A stretch of DNA of 64,000 nucleotides from Amycolatopsis alba DSM 44262 (GTDB lineage: Bacteria; Actinomycetota; Actinomycetes; Mycobacteriales; Pseudonocardiaceae), in the NCBI RefSeq assembly GCF_000384215.1, contig NZ_KB913032.1, forward strand, positions 5,137,602 through 5,201,601. Reading direction: 5' to 3'. The notes under the pieces were generated by a model. The model was given only the letters and a program-made list of their open reading frames with translations. It had not been told where the DNA came from and did not search any database. Shown one piece after another: positions 52,401 to 60,343 of the stretch (within the stretch, counting starts at the first letter, position 1; each line of letters begins with the position of its first letter). The position numbers were made by a program, and so were the translations under genes.

Positions 52401-54367
52401 TGGCGGAGCTGCTGCGCCTGCGGTCCGCCGCCGGATTGCTGCGGTATCCGCCCGCCGCACGGGCCGCGGCTCAGCTGTTCTGGGCTTTCGGGGCCGAAGA
52501 AGCGGCGAAGTCCGCGTGGACGACGCGCGCCGCGTCGCTCGCGCGGGTGCGGGAGGCGTTCAGCCACACCACGGCGATCGACTCGCTGGCGGGCGAGTTC
52601 GCCGAGGCGATGGCCGCGTTCGCCGCGTCGTCCGGGCTGGCGCTGGACCTGGAATTCGCCGGTGAGTACCTGTTCGAGGAACTGGCCGACGCGTCGCCGG
52701 GGTTCGTCACCAGCGGCGGCGCGCGGACACTGCTCGACAAGTTCCGGCTCGACCGCCGGAGCTTCGCCGAAGACCTGCGTGCCCTCGAAGACCTCGCGGA
52801 TCGTCATCAGCTCGCCGAAGCCTGGCTTTCGTCCTTTGTGGACTCAGCCGGGATTCCCGGCGACGAGCTGGCCGAGGCCGTCGCGATGGAACTCGCCGAG
52901 CTGCCGCGCTACGACTCGTCGGCGGAGCTTTCGGCCACCGTGGACGGTCTGCTCGGCTCGCATCCGCGGATCGTCAACCGGTCCCTGACGCTGCGGCTGG
53001 ACGAGACGCTGGCGAGGACCGGGCGGTTCCGGCGTGACCGGGTGCCGGGTTTCCGGGCGTACCAGCGGCAGCGCAACGAACTGGTGGCGGCGGAACGGGA
53101 CAGGCTGCGGCTGGCCGAGTACAAGCCGAAGGTGATGAGCGCCTTCGTGCGCAACAGGCTGCTCGACGAGGTCTACCTGCCGTTGATCGGCGACAACCTC
53201 GCGAAGCAGCTCGGTGCGACCGGTGACGCCCGTCGCACCGACCAGTCCGGGCTGTTGTTGCTGATCTCGCCGCCGGGGTACGGCAAGACGACGCTCATGG
53301 AGTACGTCGCGAGCAGGCTCGGACTGGTGTTCGTCAAGGTGAACGGGCCGGCGCTCGGGCACGAGGTCACGTCGGTGGATCCGGCGGACGCGCCCAACGC
53401 GACCGCGCGGCAAGAGGTCGAGAAGATCTCGTTCGCGCTGGAGCAGGGCAACAACGTGCTCTTGTACCTGGACGACATCCAGCACACCTCGCCGGAGCTG
53501 CTGCAGAAGTTCATCTCGCTGTGCGACGCGCAGCGGCGGATGGAAGGTGTGTGGGAGGGCCGGACGCGGACCTACGACCTGCGGGGCAAGCGGTTCGCCG
53601 TCTGCATGGCCGGTAACCCGTACACCGAACAGGGCAAGCGGTTCCGGATCCCGGACATGCTCGCCAACCGCGCGGACGTATGGAACCTCGGCGATGTCCT
53701 GTCGGGCAAGGAAGACCTGTTCGCACTGAGCTATATCGAGAACTCGCTCACCGCGAACACCGTGCTCGCGCCACTGGTTTCGCGGGAAAGGTCCGATGTG
53801 GACGTTCTCGTGCGGCTGGCCCGCGGCGACGGCTCGGTGCGGGCGGATCAGCTGAAGCACGCGTACTCGGCGACCGAACTGGAGCAGATCCTCGCCGTGC
53901 TGCGGAAACTGATCCAGGTGCAGCGGATCGTTTTGGCGAACAATCAGGCGTACATCGCCTCGGCGGCGCAGGCGGACGCGTCCCGTGTCGAACCGCCGTT
54001 CCAGCTGCAGGGTTCGTACCGGAACATGAACAAGCTCGCCGGACGGATCGTGCCCGCGATGAACGACGCCGAACTGGAAGCGCTGATCGACGACCACTAC
54101 GCCGGTGAAGCGCAGACGCTCACTTCGGGCGCCGAGGCCAACCTGCTCAAACTGGCCGAATTGCGCGGACGCCTGAGCGCCTCGGAGGCGCAGCGGTGGG
54201 CGGACGTGAAGGCGGCTTACCTGCGGGCGCAGGCGCTCGGCGGCGATGACGAAGACCCGATGAGCCGAGCCGTCGGCGCGATGGGCCTGCTGGCGGATCG
54301 GGTCGGCGCGGTCGAGGCGGCGATCGAACGGGCTTCGGAACGGATGGTCGTTCGCGACGTCATGTAG
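49484..54367 (+). CDS. Giant flotillin-associated AAA ATPase (family often labelled 'DNA repair ATPase')
   Basis: 1627 residues from GTG 49484, overlapping the flotillin stop by 4 nt. Residues 1-460: beta-rich domain with repeated 'D..YV..RG...HVFPPSHDFEWI'-like strands. Residues about 480-870: long coiled-coil helices. About 880-1000: a second beta-rich segment ('RLGRNTFAVNTQDIDLTLVPHDGG'). About 1255-1450: AAA+ module with Walker A SPPGYGKTT (about 1261-1269), Walker B 'VLLYLDDIQ' (about 1325) and sensor-like 'FAVCMAGNPYTEQGKRFRIPDMLANRADVWNL', recalling MoxR/dynein-type AAA proteins. No nuclease motif, so the 'DNA repair' label has no visible basis. Function unknown. Confidence 0.88.
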   Translation: MTATEPAAGTEQLDAGTYEVLRARLAAQAAELAKRADELNTARLGVFGSAQLALIGTERIRTANNCVPRDVVSVGGRMLFGYNVFIGLKPETTVDDVFSLHGFSHDEEAFRFDDVPAEELPGLLRDEQFVRDFAELYRYYRQAKLLQLRRVEGKLLAVFQIGPRTEDIRVLRWGIAADGKVSYVDSRGERDHVFPPSHDFEWIETSREQHVLGRHPHISIEDEVFVETVGGNLTIKVENNTETGEGVYSEPVDEPLQSLADAEVSYARIGPLILLRMLPYKETEHRYLVFNTRTRDVVRLDGIGQACQRLPEDHGIIFPGGYYLDTGISKTFDTTVDELEFERVIRSPNGEDVLYVFHARAEGRSLLLPYNVIRKEVSNPIPCHGYSLFDDGTMVLFRALSDEPSRVHPMQVWRTPFQSDTFAASQPAGTGPLERVGNADLVRGISDCLSIGRMVGEMAPSAAVFEALIAACARVFDHYHWLGEAELGDLRSPLSDVRVTAEQVLDEFETVTSLTAQAAEAVEEAAAETASLVRRVRGEALNAADAWVRRLAEMHRARGHLVTVRELRYVDTDRVDKVIADLDTEFGEAAQRAVRFLQGEDAFTSYHAEVDRLVEAAGAIATVAEAIPVAEQLDEQSGGLEVLTDVVGGLDIADAVVRTKILERVGEVIGGVNRARATLDARRKELLETEGRAEFAAEFALLAQAITGGLAVADTPDRCDEQLGRLLLQLENLESRFGEFDDFLVSLGEKRTDVYEAFSSRKQALLDERARRADRLVDSAERILTSVTRRVGTLGSVDEINTYFASDPMVAKLRSVVAELRDLGDQVRAEELEGRVKAARQEAGRALRDRLDLYGEGGETIRLGRNTFAVNTQDIDLTLVPHDGGMKFAITGTDYRSPVRDPSFEATRPYWDQLLVSESPEVYRAEYLATSILLEKPELPETELLEVVRRVAGDRYDEGYARGVHDHDAAAILAELLRLRSAAGLLRYPPAARAAAQLFWAFGAEEAAKSAWTTRAASLARVREAFSHTTAIDSLAGEFAEAMAAFAASSGLALDLEFAGEYLFEELADASPGFVTSGGARTLLDKFRLDRRSFAEDLRALEDLADRHQLAEAWLSSFVDSAGIPGDELAEAVAMELAELPRYDSSAELSATVDGLLGSHPRIVNRSLTLRLDETLARTGRFRRDRVPGFRAYQRQRNELVAAERDRLRLAEYKPKVMSAFVRNRLLDEVYLPLIGDNLAKQLGATGDARRTDQSGLLLLISPPGYGKTTLMEYVASRLGLVFVKVNGPALGHEVTSVDPADAPNATARQEVEKISFALEQGNNVLLYLDDIQHTSPELLQKFISLCDAQRRMEGVWEGRTRTYDLRGKRFAVCMAGNPYTEQGKRFRIPDMLANRADVWNLGDVLSGKEDLFALSYIENSLTANTVLAPLVSRERSDVDVLVRLARGDGSVRADQLKHAYSATELEQILAVLRKLIQVQRIVLANNQAYIASAAQADASRVEPPFQLQGSYRNMNKLAGRIVPAMNDAELEALIDDHYAGEAQTLTSGAEANLLKLAELRGRLSASEAQRWADVKAAYLRAQALGGDDEDPMSRAVGAMGLLADRVGAVEAAIERASERMVVRDVM

Positions 54368-55310
54368 GGCTTTTCTCGGCAGCCGGAGCCCGGCTGCCGA
54401 GAAGGCCCAGCTGAGCCACCGTCAGCCGCTCCACCAAAGCAACAGCCCGATACCCCTCACCACCGGAAACCACCGTCACCGGGCCGGCGACGTGCGGGTA
54501 CTCCTGCGCCACCCGCAGCGCGTCCGAGACCCGTTCGACAGGCCACCCCAGCGCGTCCGCGAGTGCCGGGGAGGAAAGTGCGCGCCCCGCGTGGAGGAGA
54601 GCGGCGAGTGCCGTCACCGCGTCGCCGACGTAGACGGCGACGCGGTCGTCCAGCATGACTTCGTTGATGCGCGCGTGGAAGCGGGAGAGGTCGTCCATGC
54701 GGGCGCCCGCGGGTGTCGAGGTGCCGAGGACTTCGGCGCCCTGGCGGGCGATCTTGATCCATTCCTGGTTCGCCCGGACGCTTTCGGCCCAGACCCGCTG
54801 CGGCATCTCGTCGTCGATGACGTACTGCTCCCGCCTGCCGTCCCGTTCCCGCCGGAGCAGGGCCTGCGTTTCGAGGTAGCGGACGGCGTGCGAGATCGAC
54901 GCCGGGCTGACCTGGAGCCGCCGGGCGAGTTCCGCCGCGGTGAGGACGCCTTCGTCGCTGACGGACAGGCAAGCGAGCACCCGCGACATCATCCGGGGCA
55001 GCCCGGTCGCCACCATCATCTCGGCGAAGTCGGTCTCGAAGGTACGCACGGCCTCCAGATCCCGTCCGTACCCGTTCGTGACGACGGGGGCGGCCCGTGA
55101 CAGCGGTTTGCGGCGCCGGGCCCGTTCCCCGGTGACCCGGCTCGCTTCGTCGGCGCGGTAGCCGGACTGGCCGCTGTTGCGCGCGACCTCGCGGCTGATC
55201 GTCGACGTCGGGCGCCCGAGCCGCCGGGCGATCTCGGCGTATCCGAGGCCGTCCTTGAGCCAGGCCGCGATCAGCCGGCGGTCTTCCAGCGTCAGCCTGC
55301 CGCCCGGCAT
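54360..55310 (-). CDS. Regulator with IS30-type HTH fused to a GbsR/MarR-like winged-helix domain
   Basis: 316 residues from ATG 55310, preceded by GGAGGTG. Residues 1-50 ('RLTLEDRRLIAAWLKDGLGYAEIARRLGRPTSTISREVARNSG') are the HTH_38 domain best known from IS30 transposases. Residues about 95-165 carry a MarR/GbsR-like winged helix ('GVLTAAELARRLQVSPASISHAVRYLETQALLRRERDGRREQYVID'), and a helical ligand/dimer domain with a third short HTH-like segment follows. No transposase DDE domain, so it is a regulator, not a mobile element. It is divergent from a P450 gene, and the spacer has TGCAAC-type repeats. Confidence 0.82.
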   Translation of the reverse strand: MPGGRLTLEDRRLIAAWLKDGLGYAEIARRLGRPTSTISREVARNSGQSGYRADEASRVTGERARRRKPLSRAAPVVTNGYGRDLEAVRTFETDFAEMMVATGLPRMMSRVLACLSVSDEGVLTAAELARRLQVSPASISHAVRYLETQALLRRERDGRREQYVIDDEMPQRVWAESVRANQEWIKIARQGAEVLGTSTPAGARMDDLSRFHARINEVMLDDRVAVYVGDAVTALAALLHAGRALSSPALADALGWPVERVSDALRVAQEYPHVAGPVTVVSGGEGYRAVALVERLTVAQLGLLGSRAPAAEKSPT

Positions 55311-55341
55311 GGGCACCTCCTGTGCGTTCACTCGCAGGTCA

Positions 55342-55358
55342 GTGCAACGACGTGTTGC
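55342..55358. promoter_or_regulatory. TGCAAC-N5-GTTGCA operator between regulator and P450 genes
   Basis: TGCAACGACGTGTTGCA is an inverted repeat 31 nt upstream of the regulator start. Related half sites occur as the perfect palindrome CGTTGCAACG at 55374-55383 and TGCAACG at 55449-55455 just before the P450 start. This suggests cooperative binding across the divergent promoter. Confidence 0.65.
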
Positions 55359-55494
55359 ATTCATCGGCAAGACCGTTGCAACGATTTCGAGAAATCTACC
55401 AGCTATAACGCATAAAATGCCAGAGCGGAGCTTTGGGCAAAGAATAAATGCAACGTAGCCTTTGGTCATGGCTGAAGATCTGGGAGGAACAGCT

Positions 55495-56697
55495 ATGACG
55501 ACCTCGGTACCGCATCTCGCGGAGATTCCCCTCGAACGGCCGAAGGGCTGCCCGTTCGACCCGCCCGCCGAACTCGGCCCGCTGCGCGACGAGCATCCGC
55601 TCGTCCGGCTCACCTTTCCTGACGGTCACGAAGGCTGGCTCGCGACGGGGCACGCGATCGTCCGGGAAATCACCGCGGACACGCGGTTCAGTTCACGGCA
55701 GGAGCTGCTGCACTCGCCGCTGCCGGGGCCCTCGGCGATGGTGGTGCCGCCACCCGCGGAGCCGGGCATGTTCATCAAGATGGACGGCGAGGAGCACTCG
55801 CGTTACCGCAAGACGCTCACCGGCAAGTTCACCGTCCGCCGGATGCGGCAGCTCACCGAACGGGTCGAGCAGGTGACCATCGAGCACCTCGACGCGATGG
55901 AGCGGCAGGGGACGACCGCCGATCTGGTGACGGCTTTCGCACAGCCCATTCCGGCGCTGATGATCTGCGAGCTGCTCGGCGTCCCCTACGACGATCACGA
56001 ATTCTTCCGGCGCAACGTCGCACCGTTGAACCGGCCGGACGCCTCGCTCGAGGAGCAGGGGGCGGCCATCAACGCGCTGGGGGAGTACCTCTACCGGCTC
56101 ATCGTGGCCAAACGGGCCGAGCCGACCGACGACATCCTCGGCGAACTCGCGGCGACCGAACTCACCGAAGTGGAACTCACCAGCATCGCGTTCCTCTTGC
56201 TGGGGGCAGGTTTGGACACCACGGCCAACATGCTGGCGCTGGGCACGTTCGCGCTGCTGCGGAATCCGGACCAGCTCGCCGCCCTGCGCGAGGACCCGGA
56301 GAGCATCGACGGCGCGATCGAGGAGCTCCTGCGCTACCTGGCGATCCCGCACACCGGGGTGCGCACCGCGCTGGAAGACGTCGAGATCGGCGGACAGCTC
56401 GTCAAGGCGGGGGAACCGGTCGCGATCTCGGTGCTGGCCGCCAACCGCGACCCGCTGAAGTTCCCCGATCCCGACCGGCTCGACCTCGGCCGCAAGGCCG
56501 CCGGGCACCTGTCCTTCGGGCACGGTGTCCACCAGTGCCTCGGCCAGCAGCTCGCGCGTGTCCAGATGAAGGTCGCCTTCGCCGGGCTGCTCGCCAGGTT
56601 CCCGTCGCTGCGCCTGGCCGTTCCGGCCGACGAGGTCCCGCTGCGGACGGATTCCGACATCTACGGGGTGTACGCGCTCCCGGTGGCGTGGGACTGA
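55495..56697 (+). CDS. Cytochrome P450
   Basis: 400 residues from ATG 55495, with GGAGG 8 nt upstream (earlier in-frame ATGs lack one). Class I bacterial P450: I-helix oxygen-binding 'LGAGLDTTANM' (about 240), ExxR 'EELLRYL' (about 280) and haem loop 'FGHGVHQCLGQQLAR' (about 342-356, Cys axial ligand). It is soluble and needs the small ferredoxin encoded 5 nt downstream. Substrate unknown. Probably controlled by the divergent HTH_38-GbsR regulator. Confidence 0.95.
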   Translation: MTTSVPHLAEIPLERPKGCPFDPPAELGPLRDEHPLVRLTFPDGHEGWLATGHAIVREITADTRFSSRQELLHSPLPGPSAMVVPPPAEPGMFIKMDGEEHSRYRKTLTGKFTVRRMRQLTERVEQVTIEHLDAMERQGTTADLVTAFAQPIPALMICELLGVPYDDHEFFRRNVAPLNRPDASLEEQGAAINALGEYLYRLIVAKRAEPTDDILGELAATELTEVELTSIAFLLLGAGLDTTANMLALGTFALLRNPDQLAALREDPESIDGAIEELLRYLAIPHTGVRTALEDVEIGGQLVKAGEPVAISVLAANRDPLKFPDPDRLDLGRKAAGHLSFGHGVHQCLGQQLARVQMKVAFAGLLARFPSLRLAVPADEVPLRTDSDIYGVYALPVAWD

Positions 56698-56702
56698 TCG
56701 CC

Positions 56703-56882
56703 ATGCGGCTCGAAGTCGACCGGGAACGCTGTGTGGGCGCGGGGATGTGCGTGCTGACCGCGCCGGAGGTGTTCGAACAGGACGAGGAAGACGGCCGGGT
56801 CCGGTTGCTGGACCCGGAACCGGCCGCGATCGGCGACGCCGTGCAGTTGTGCCCGGCGGCCGCGATCACGGCCGCGGACTGA
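56703..56882 (+). CDS. [3Fe-4S]-type ferredoxin, P450 redox partner
   Basis: 59 residues, ATG 56703. 'RCVGAGMCVLTAPEVFEQDEEDGRV...VQLCPAAAI' has C-x5-C and a later CP, the three-Cys pattern of actinobacterial [3Fe-4S] ferredoxins that feed P450s. Start is 5 nt after the P450 stop, so both are translated from one mRNA. The reductase is not in the window. Confidence 0.92.
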   Translation: MRLEVDRERCVGAGMCVLTAPEVFEQDEEDGRVRLLDPEPAAIGDAVQLCPAAAITAAD

Positions 56883-56932
56883 GTCGTCGGTCCTGGTCAG
56901 GGGGTGCCGGGCGGGCACCCCCTGACCGGGGA

Positions 56933-57484
56933 TCAGCCGATCTCCGCGAGGACCTTGCCCGCGTCGGCGTTCCGCACGGCGGTGCCGCCGTAGTTCCGCT
57001 GGACCTGGGCCTTCTCCTGGGCGTTCGGGTTCACGTTGGCGCAGCTGACGCCACCGGTCGAACCCGACATCAGCGACGAGCACGGCCCCGGCTTCACGTC
57101 GGGCAGGCCGAGGCTGTGGCCCAGTTCGTGCGAGGCGATCCGGGTCTTGTTGTAGCCCTGCTGGACGGCCTGCCTGCCGTACCAGACGGTGACCGTGCCG
57201 CTCGGGCGGACCGGCCCGAGGGTGGCGCGCGGCCAGCCGTTGTCGGCGACGATCCGGATGTTGACCCGCTGCCCCGGCGTCGCCTTCACGAGACGGACGT
57301 TGGTGACGTTGGTGTTCCAGACGTTGACGCCGGCGGCAACGTCTGCCTTGAACTCCGCGGCCTGGCTGTCGTCGTAGGTCAGGGTGGTCGCCAACATCTC
57401 GGCGGCACCGGCGGAGGGTGCCGAGAGCACCGAGATGGAGAGCGCGGCGCCGGTGAGCACCGCGGCGAAGGTACGTCGAAGCAC
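56933..57484 (-). CDS. Snapalysin-like secreted zinc metalloprotease (M7 family)
   Basis: 183 residues, GTG 57484 with AGGAG about 7 nt upstream. Signal peptide at about 1-28 ('AVLTGAALSISVLSAPSAGAAE'). HELGHSLGLPD (about 118-128) is the HExxHxxGxxD metzincin motif with Asp as third zinc ligand, characteristic of snapalysin, and 'SSLMSG' is the Met-turn. Two Cys (C in 'PGPCSS' and 'VSCANV') probably form one disulfide. A small extracellular protease, monocistronic. Confidence 0.9.
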   Translation of the reverse strand: MLRRTFAAVLTGAALSISVLSAPSAGAAEMLATTLTYDDSQAAEFKADVAAGVNVWNTNVTNVRLVKATPGQRVNIRIVADNGWPRATLGPVRPSGTVTVWYGRQAVQQGYNKTRIASHELGHSLGLPDVKPGPCSSLMSGSTGGVSCANVNPNAQEKAQVQRNYGGTAVRNADAGKVLAEIG

Positions 57485-57677
57485 GTTGAACTCCTCGCGT
57501 TAAGGCGTGCTGGAATTTCGGAGCAGTGTCGACACTTTTTTGTTCTGGCAAGAGGACCTGTGCGTAATCCTCCGTTGCCTCCGCGTGATGTTAGGACCTG
57601 CCGAGGTCGTCGGGGTACCCGCCGATAGTCGCCTGTCGTTAACCACGATCTTGACGTGACCGGAAGACTGTGCCGTT

Positions 57678-60308
57678 ATGACGACGGCGCGTTTCACCGG
57701 ACACGAAGAACCGATCCTCGCGGTCGCGGTGACGGGAAACCGGCTGGTCACCGGCGGTGCGGATCGGACGGTCCGGGTCTGGGACCTGGAGACCGGCGTC
57801 CAGCGTTTCGCGTTGAGCGGCCACGATCGGCCGGTGCTCGCGGTGGGCATCTCAGGTCACCACGTGGTCGGTTGCGATGGTGCGACGGTCCGGCGCTGGC
57901 GGCTCGCCGGTCGTGAGGCGTATCCCCCGGAGGTCCAGACCACCAAGCGGACCGTCGCGGTCGCGGTGGCGAAGGACTTCGCCGTGTCCGGCTCGGGAAG
58001 CGTGGTCGAGGTCCGGCGGCTGGACGGCGTGACCGTGCGGGGTCTGCGCACCGGCGGCCCGGAGGTCGAATCGGTCGCGGTGACCCCGGACGGCCGGGTG
58101 GTCGTCGCCGGCGACGACACCGGTGGAGTCCGGCTGTGGGACAAGGAAGTCGTTTCCCACTACCGGTTCGACGGCGCGGGCACGGTCCGCGTCGTCGCGG
58201 TTTCGGCCGACGGCGAGCGGGTGCTGTCCGGCGACGGCGAGACGGTCCGGTTGTGGGGGCGCAACGGCGATCCGGCCCTCGTCTTCCCCGGCCACGCCGG
58301 GGTGGTGCGGACGCTGGCCTTCAGCCCGGACGGCAAACTGGTGTTCTCCGGCGGTTCCGGTGGCGAGGTCTGCGTCCGCGAGATCGACGACCCGGCCGGG
58401 TACACCCTCCTCAAGGGACACCGGGGGAACGTCCGCGCGATCGCCTGCACGGCGCGCAACGAGAAGATCGTCACGGTCGGGGACGACGGCACGATCCGGG
58501 TGTGGGACCGCTTCGGCAACCAGATCGACGGCACCGGTTTCGTCGAGCCCAAACCGGGGCGGGCGCGCCCGCGGATCACGCCCGACGTCGAAAGCCCGCT
58601 CGACCTGATCGGCTTCCAGGACGACGTGCGCACCCTCGCCGCGGTCATCGCCGACCGCGAGACCAGCCCGCCGTTGTGCGTCGCGCTGCTGGGCCCCTGG
58701 GGGTCCGGCAAGTCCAGTTTCGTGCGGCAGGTGACCGACCGGGTGGCCGAACTGGCGCGCAGGTCCCGCGGCGACGCCGCCACCAGCGTGTTCGCCGGCG
58801 AGATCCGGCAGATCCGGTTCAACGCCTGGCAGTACCACGACGACCACCTGTGGGTCGGGCTGGTTGACCATCTGTTCCGGAACCTCGGCGCGCCCGAGAC
58901 GCACGCGGACGCAGGCGAGGTCCGGGCCGAACGTGAGCGGTTGCGGACCCGGCTCGCGGGTCTCCGTGCCATCAAAGCGGATTCCCCGCTGACCTGGCGC
59001 TGGCGGCTTTTGGTGTCCGGGGTGGACCGGGCCGAACGGCGACGGCGGCGTCTCGCCGTCGCGGGCTACGCGGTCTCCGGTGTGCTCGGCCTCGTCGCGG
59101 CGATCACCGGCTGGGCCTTGTGGCACAACGCGATCCTCGCCGCGGCGGGCGCCGTCGTCGCGCTCGGCGCCGTGCTGACCCCGGCGCTCACCACCGCCAG
59201 GGCGGCGCTCGCGCCGGTCAAGTCCACATTGGACAAACTGCGCGGAGACGTCGAGAAGCGGGCGGAACGCTTCGAGACCGAGGTCCGGGAGACCGAGGAA
59301 CGGCTCCGGCGGCTGGACGCGGCCACCCGGCTCGGTGACCTGATCGAAGAAGCGAAAACCGGCAGATACGGGGACTACCAAGGCGTTTTCGCCCGTGTCC
59401 GGGAGGATCTCGCGGACCTCAGCGCCGATCTGGCCGGCGCGCGAGCCGAATGGCAGCTGGCGGGCGGCAAGGGCGCACCGCCGCTGGAACGCATCGTGCT
59501 CTACATCGACGACCTCGACCGCTGCCCGCCGTCGAAGGTGATCGAGGTGCTCGCGGCGGTCCATCTGCTGCTGGCCCTGCCCGCGTTCGTCGTCGTGGTG
59601 GCCGTCGATCCGCGGTGGTTGCGGCGATGCCTCGACCAGCACCACGAAGAGCTTTTCGGCGCCGGGGAAGCGCGGCGGACCGAGTACCTCGACAAGATCT
59701 TCCAGATCGTGTTCGCCTTGCGCCCCATGGGAGCCGCGGCCGACGAACTGATCGACGCCCTGATGCCGATCGAAGGACGGGAGCCGGCGCCGCACGGGCG
59801 CGAAGAATGGCCGGAGGACGGGGACACCGCCGAAAGCGGCGAAAACGGCGAACCGGTGGAAGTGCTCGTCGAGGAAACGGCCCCGCCGACGTTCTACAAC
59901 ATGCGGCCGGACCGGTTGCGGCTCACCGAGGTCGAACGCGCTTTCGTGCACGTGTTGCGGAAAAAGCTCAACACACCGCGCGAGATCCGGAAACTGATCA
60001 ACCTGTACCGGCTCGTGCGCATCGGCATCCCGGACGCGGAACTGGCGCGGTTCGTCGGCGGCCCCTACCGGGCGGTGCTGGTCCTGCTGACCCTGCTGGT
60101 CGCCGATCCGGACGCCGCACGCTCGACCTTCATCGCGCTTTCCGGCGGCGACTCGTTGCAGGAGGCCTTTCCACCTGAATGGCGGCTAGACGTCGAATCC
60201 TTCGATGATCTACAGGTCTATCGGAATTGGGTGGGCACTCTCGCCCGCTTCAGTTTCGAAACCTACGATCTGGTGACCGGGGAAATGGAAGCGGGAACCA
60301 CGTTGTAG
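57678..60308 (+). CDS. WD40-repeat KAP family P-loop NTPase
   Basis: 876 residues, ATG 57678. Residues 1-285: WD40 beta-propeller of about seven blades ('GHEEPILAVAVTG...TVRVWDLETG', ending 'GTIRVWDRFGN'). KAP NTPase: Walker A GPWGSGKSS (about 339-347), the KAP signature 'RFNAWQYHDDHLWVGLVDHLF', and two membrane helices at about 458-500 inserted within the P-loop domain. A coiled coil follows, then Walker B 'IVLYIDDLDRCPPSKVIEVLAAVHLLL' (about 605-630) and 'VVAVDPRWL'. The membrane insert is the KAP hallmark. KAP proteins include PifA, which excludes phage T7. Followed by two envelope-protein genes in an operon. Confidence 0.9.
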   Translation: MTTARFTGHEEPILAVAVTGNRLVTGGADRTVRVWDLETGVQRFALSGHDRPVLAVGISGHHVVGCDGATVRRWRLAGREAYPPEVQTTKRTVAVAVAKDFAVSGSGSVVEVRRLDGVTVRGLRTGGPEVESVAVTPDGRVVVAGDDTGGVRLWDKEVVSHYRFDGAGTVRVVAVSADGERVLSGDGETVRLWGRNGDPALVFPGHAGVVRTLAFSPDGKLVFSGGSGGEVCVREIDDPAGYTLLKGHRGNVRAIACTARNEKIVTVGDDGTIRVWDRFGNQIDGTGFVEPKPGRARPRITPDVESPLDLIGFQDDVRTLAAVIADRETSPPLCVALLGPWGSGKSSFVRQVTDRVAELARRSRGDAATSVFAGEIRQIRFNAWQYHDDHLWVGLVDHLFRNLGAPETHADAGEVRAERERLRTRLAGLRAIKADSPLTWRWRLLVSGVDRAERRRRRLAVAGYAVSGVLGLVAAITGWALWHNAILAAAGAVVALGAVLTPALTTARAALAPVKSTLDKLRGDVEKRAERFETEVRETEERLRRLDAATRLGDLIEEAKTGRYGDYQGVFARVREDLADLSADLAGARAEWQLAGGKGAPPLERIVLYIDDLDRCPPSKVIEVLAAVHLLLALPAFVVVVAVDPRWLRRCLDQHHEELFGAGEARRTEYLDKIFQIVFALRPMGAAADELIDALMPIEGREPAPHGREEWPEDGDTAESGENGEPVEVLVEETAPPTFYNMRPDRLRLTEVERAFVHVLRKKLNTPREIRKLINLYRLVRIGIPDAELARFVGGPYRAVLVLLTLLVADPDAARSTFIALSGGDSLQEAFPPEWRLDVESFDDLQVYRNWVGTLARFSFETYDLVTGEMEAGTTL

Positions 60309-60329
60309 CTACACTTGCGCGCTACAACG
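60301..60329. promoter_or_regulatory. Inverted repeat at the junction of KAP NTPase and VWA genes
   Basis: CGTTGTAGC (60301-60309) and GCTACAACG (60321-60329), 9-bp perfect arms with an 11-nt spacer, covering the KAP stop codon. It may be an intra-operon hairpin that sets the ratio of the two products, or an operator for an internal promoter. Confidence 0.5.
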
Positions 60330-60343
60330 GCGAGGGGCGGCGT

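Noticed and set aside
48623..52807. Very long open frame on the minus strand opposite flotillin and the giant ATPase
   Set aside because: Its translation is Arg/Pro/Gly-rich low-complexity protein with no motif, caused by the high-GC codon pattern of the genuine plus-strand genes, which have clear domains and coupled starts.
54360..55310. IS30-family insertion sequence
   Set aside because: Only the HTH_38 domain is present; no DDE catalytic domain and no terminal repeats around the gene.
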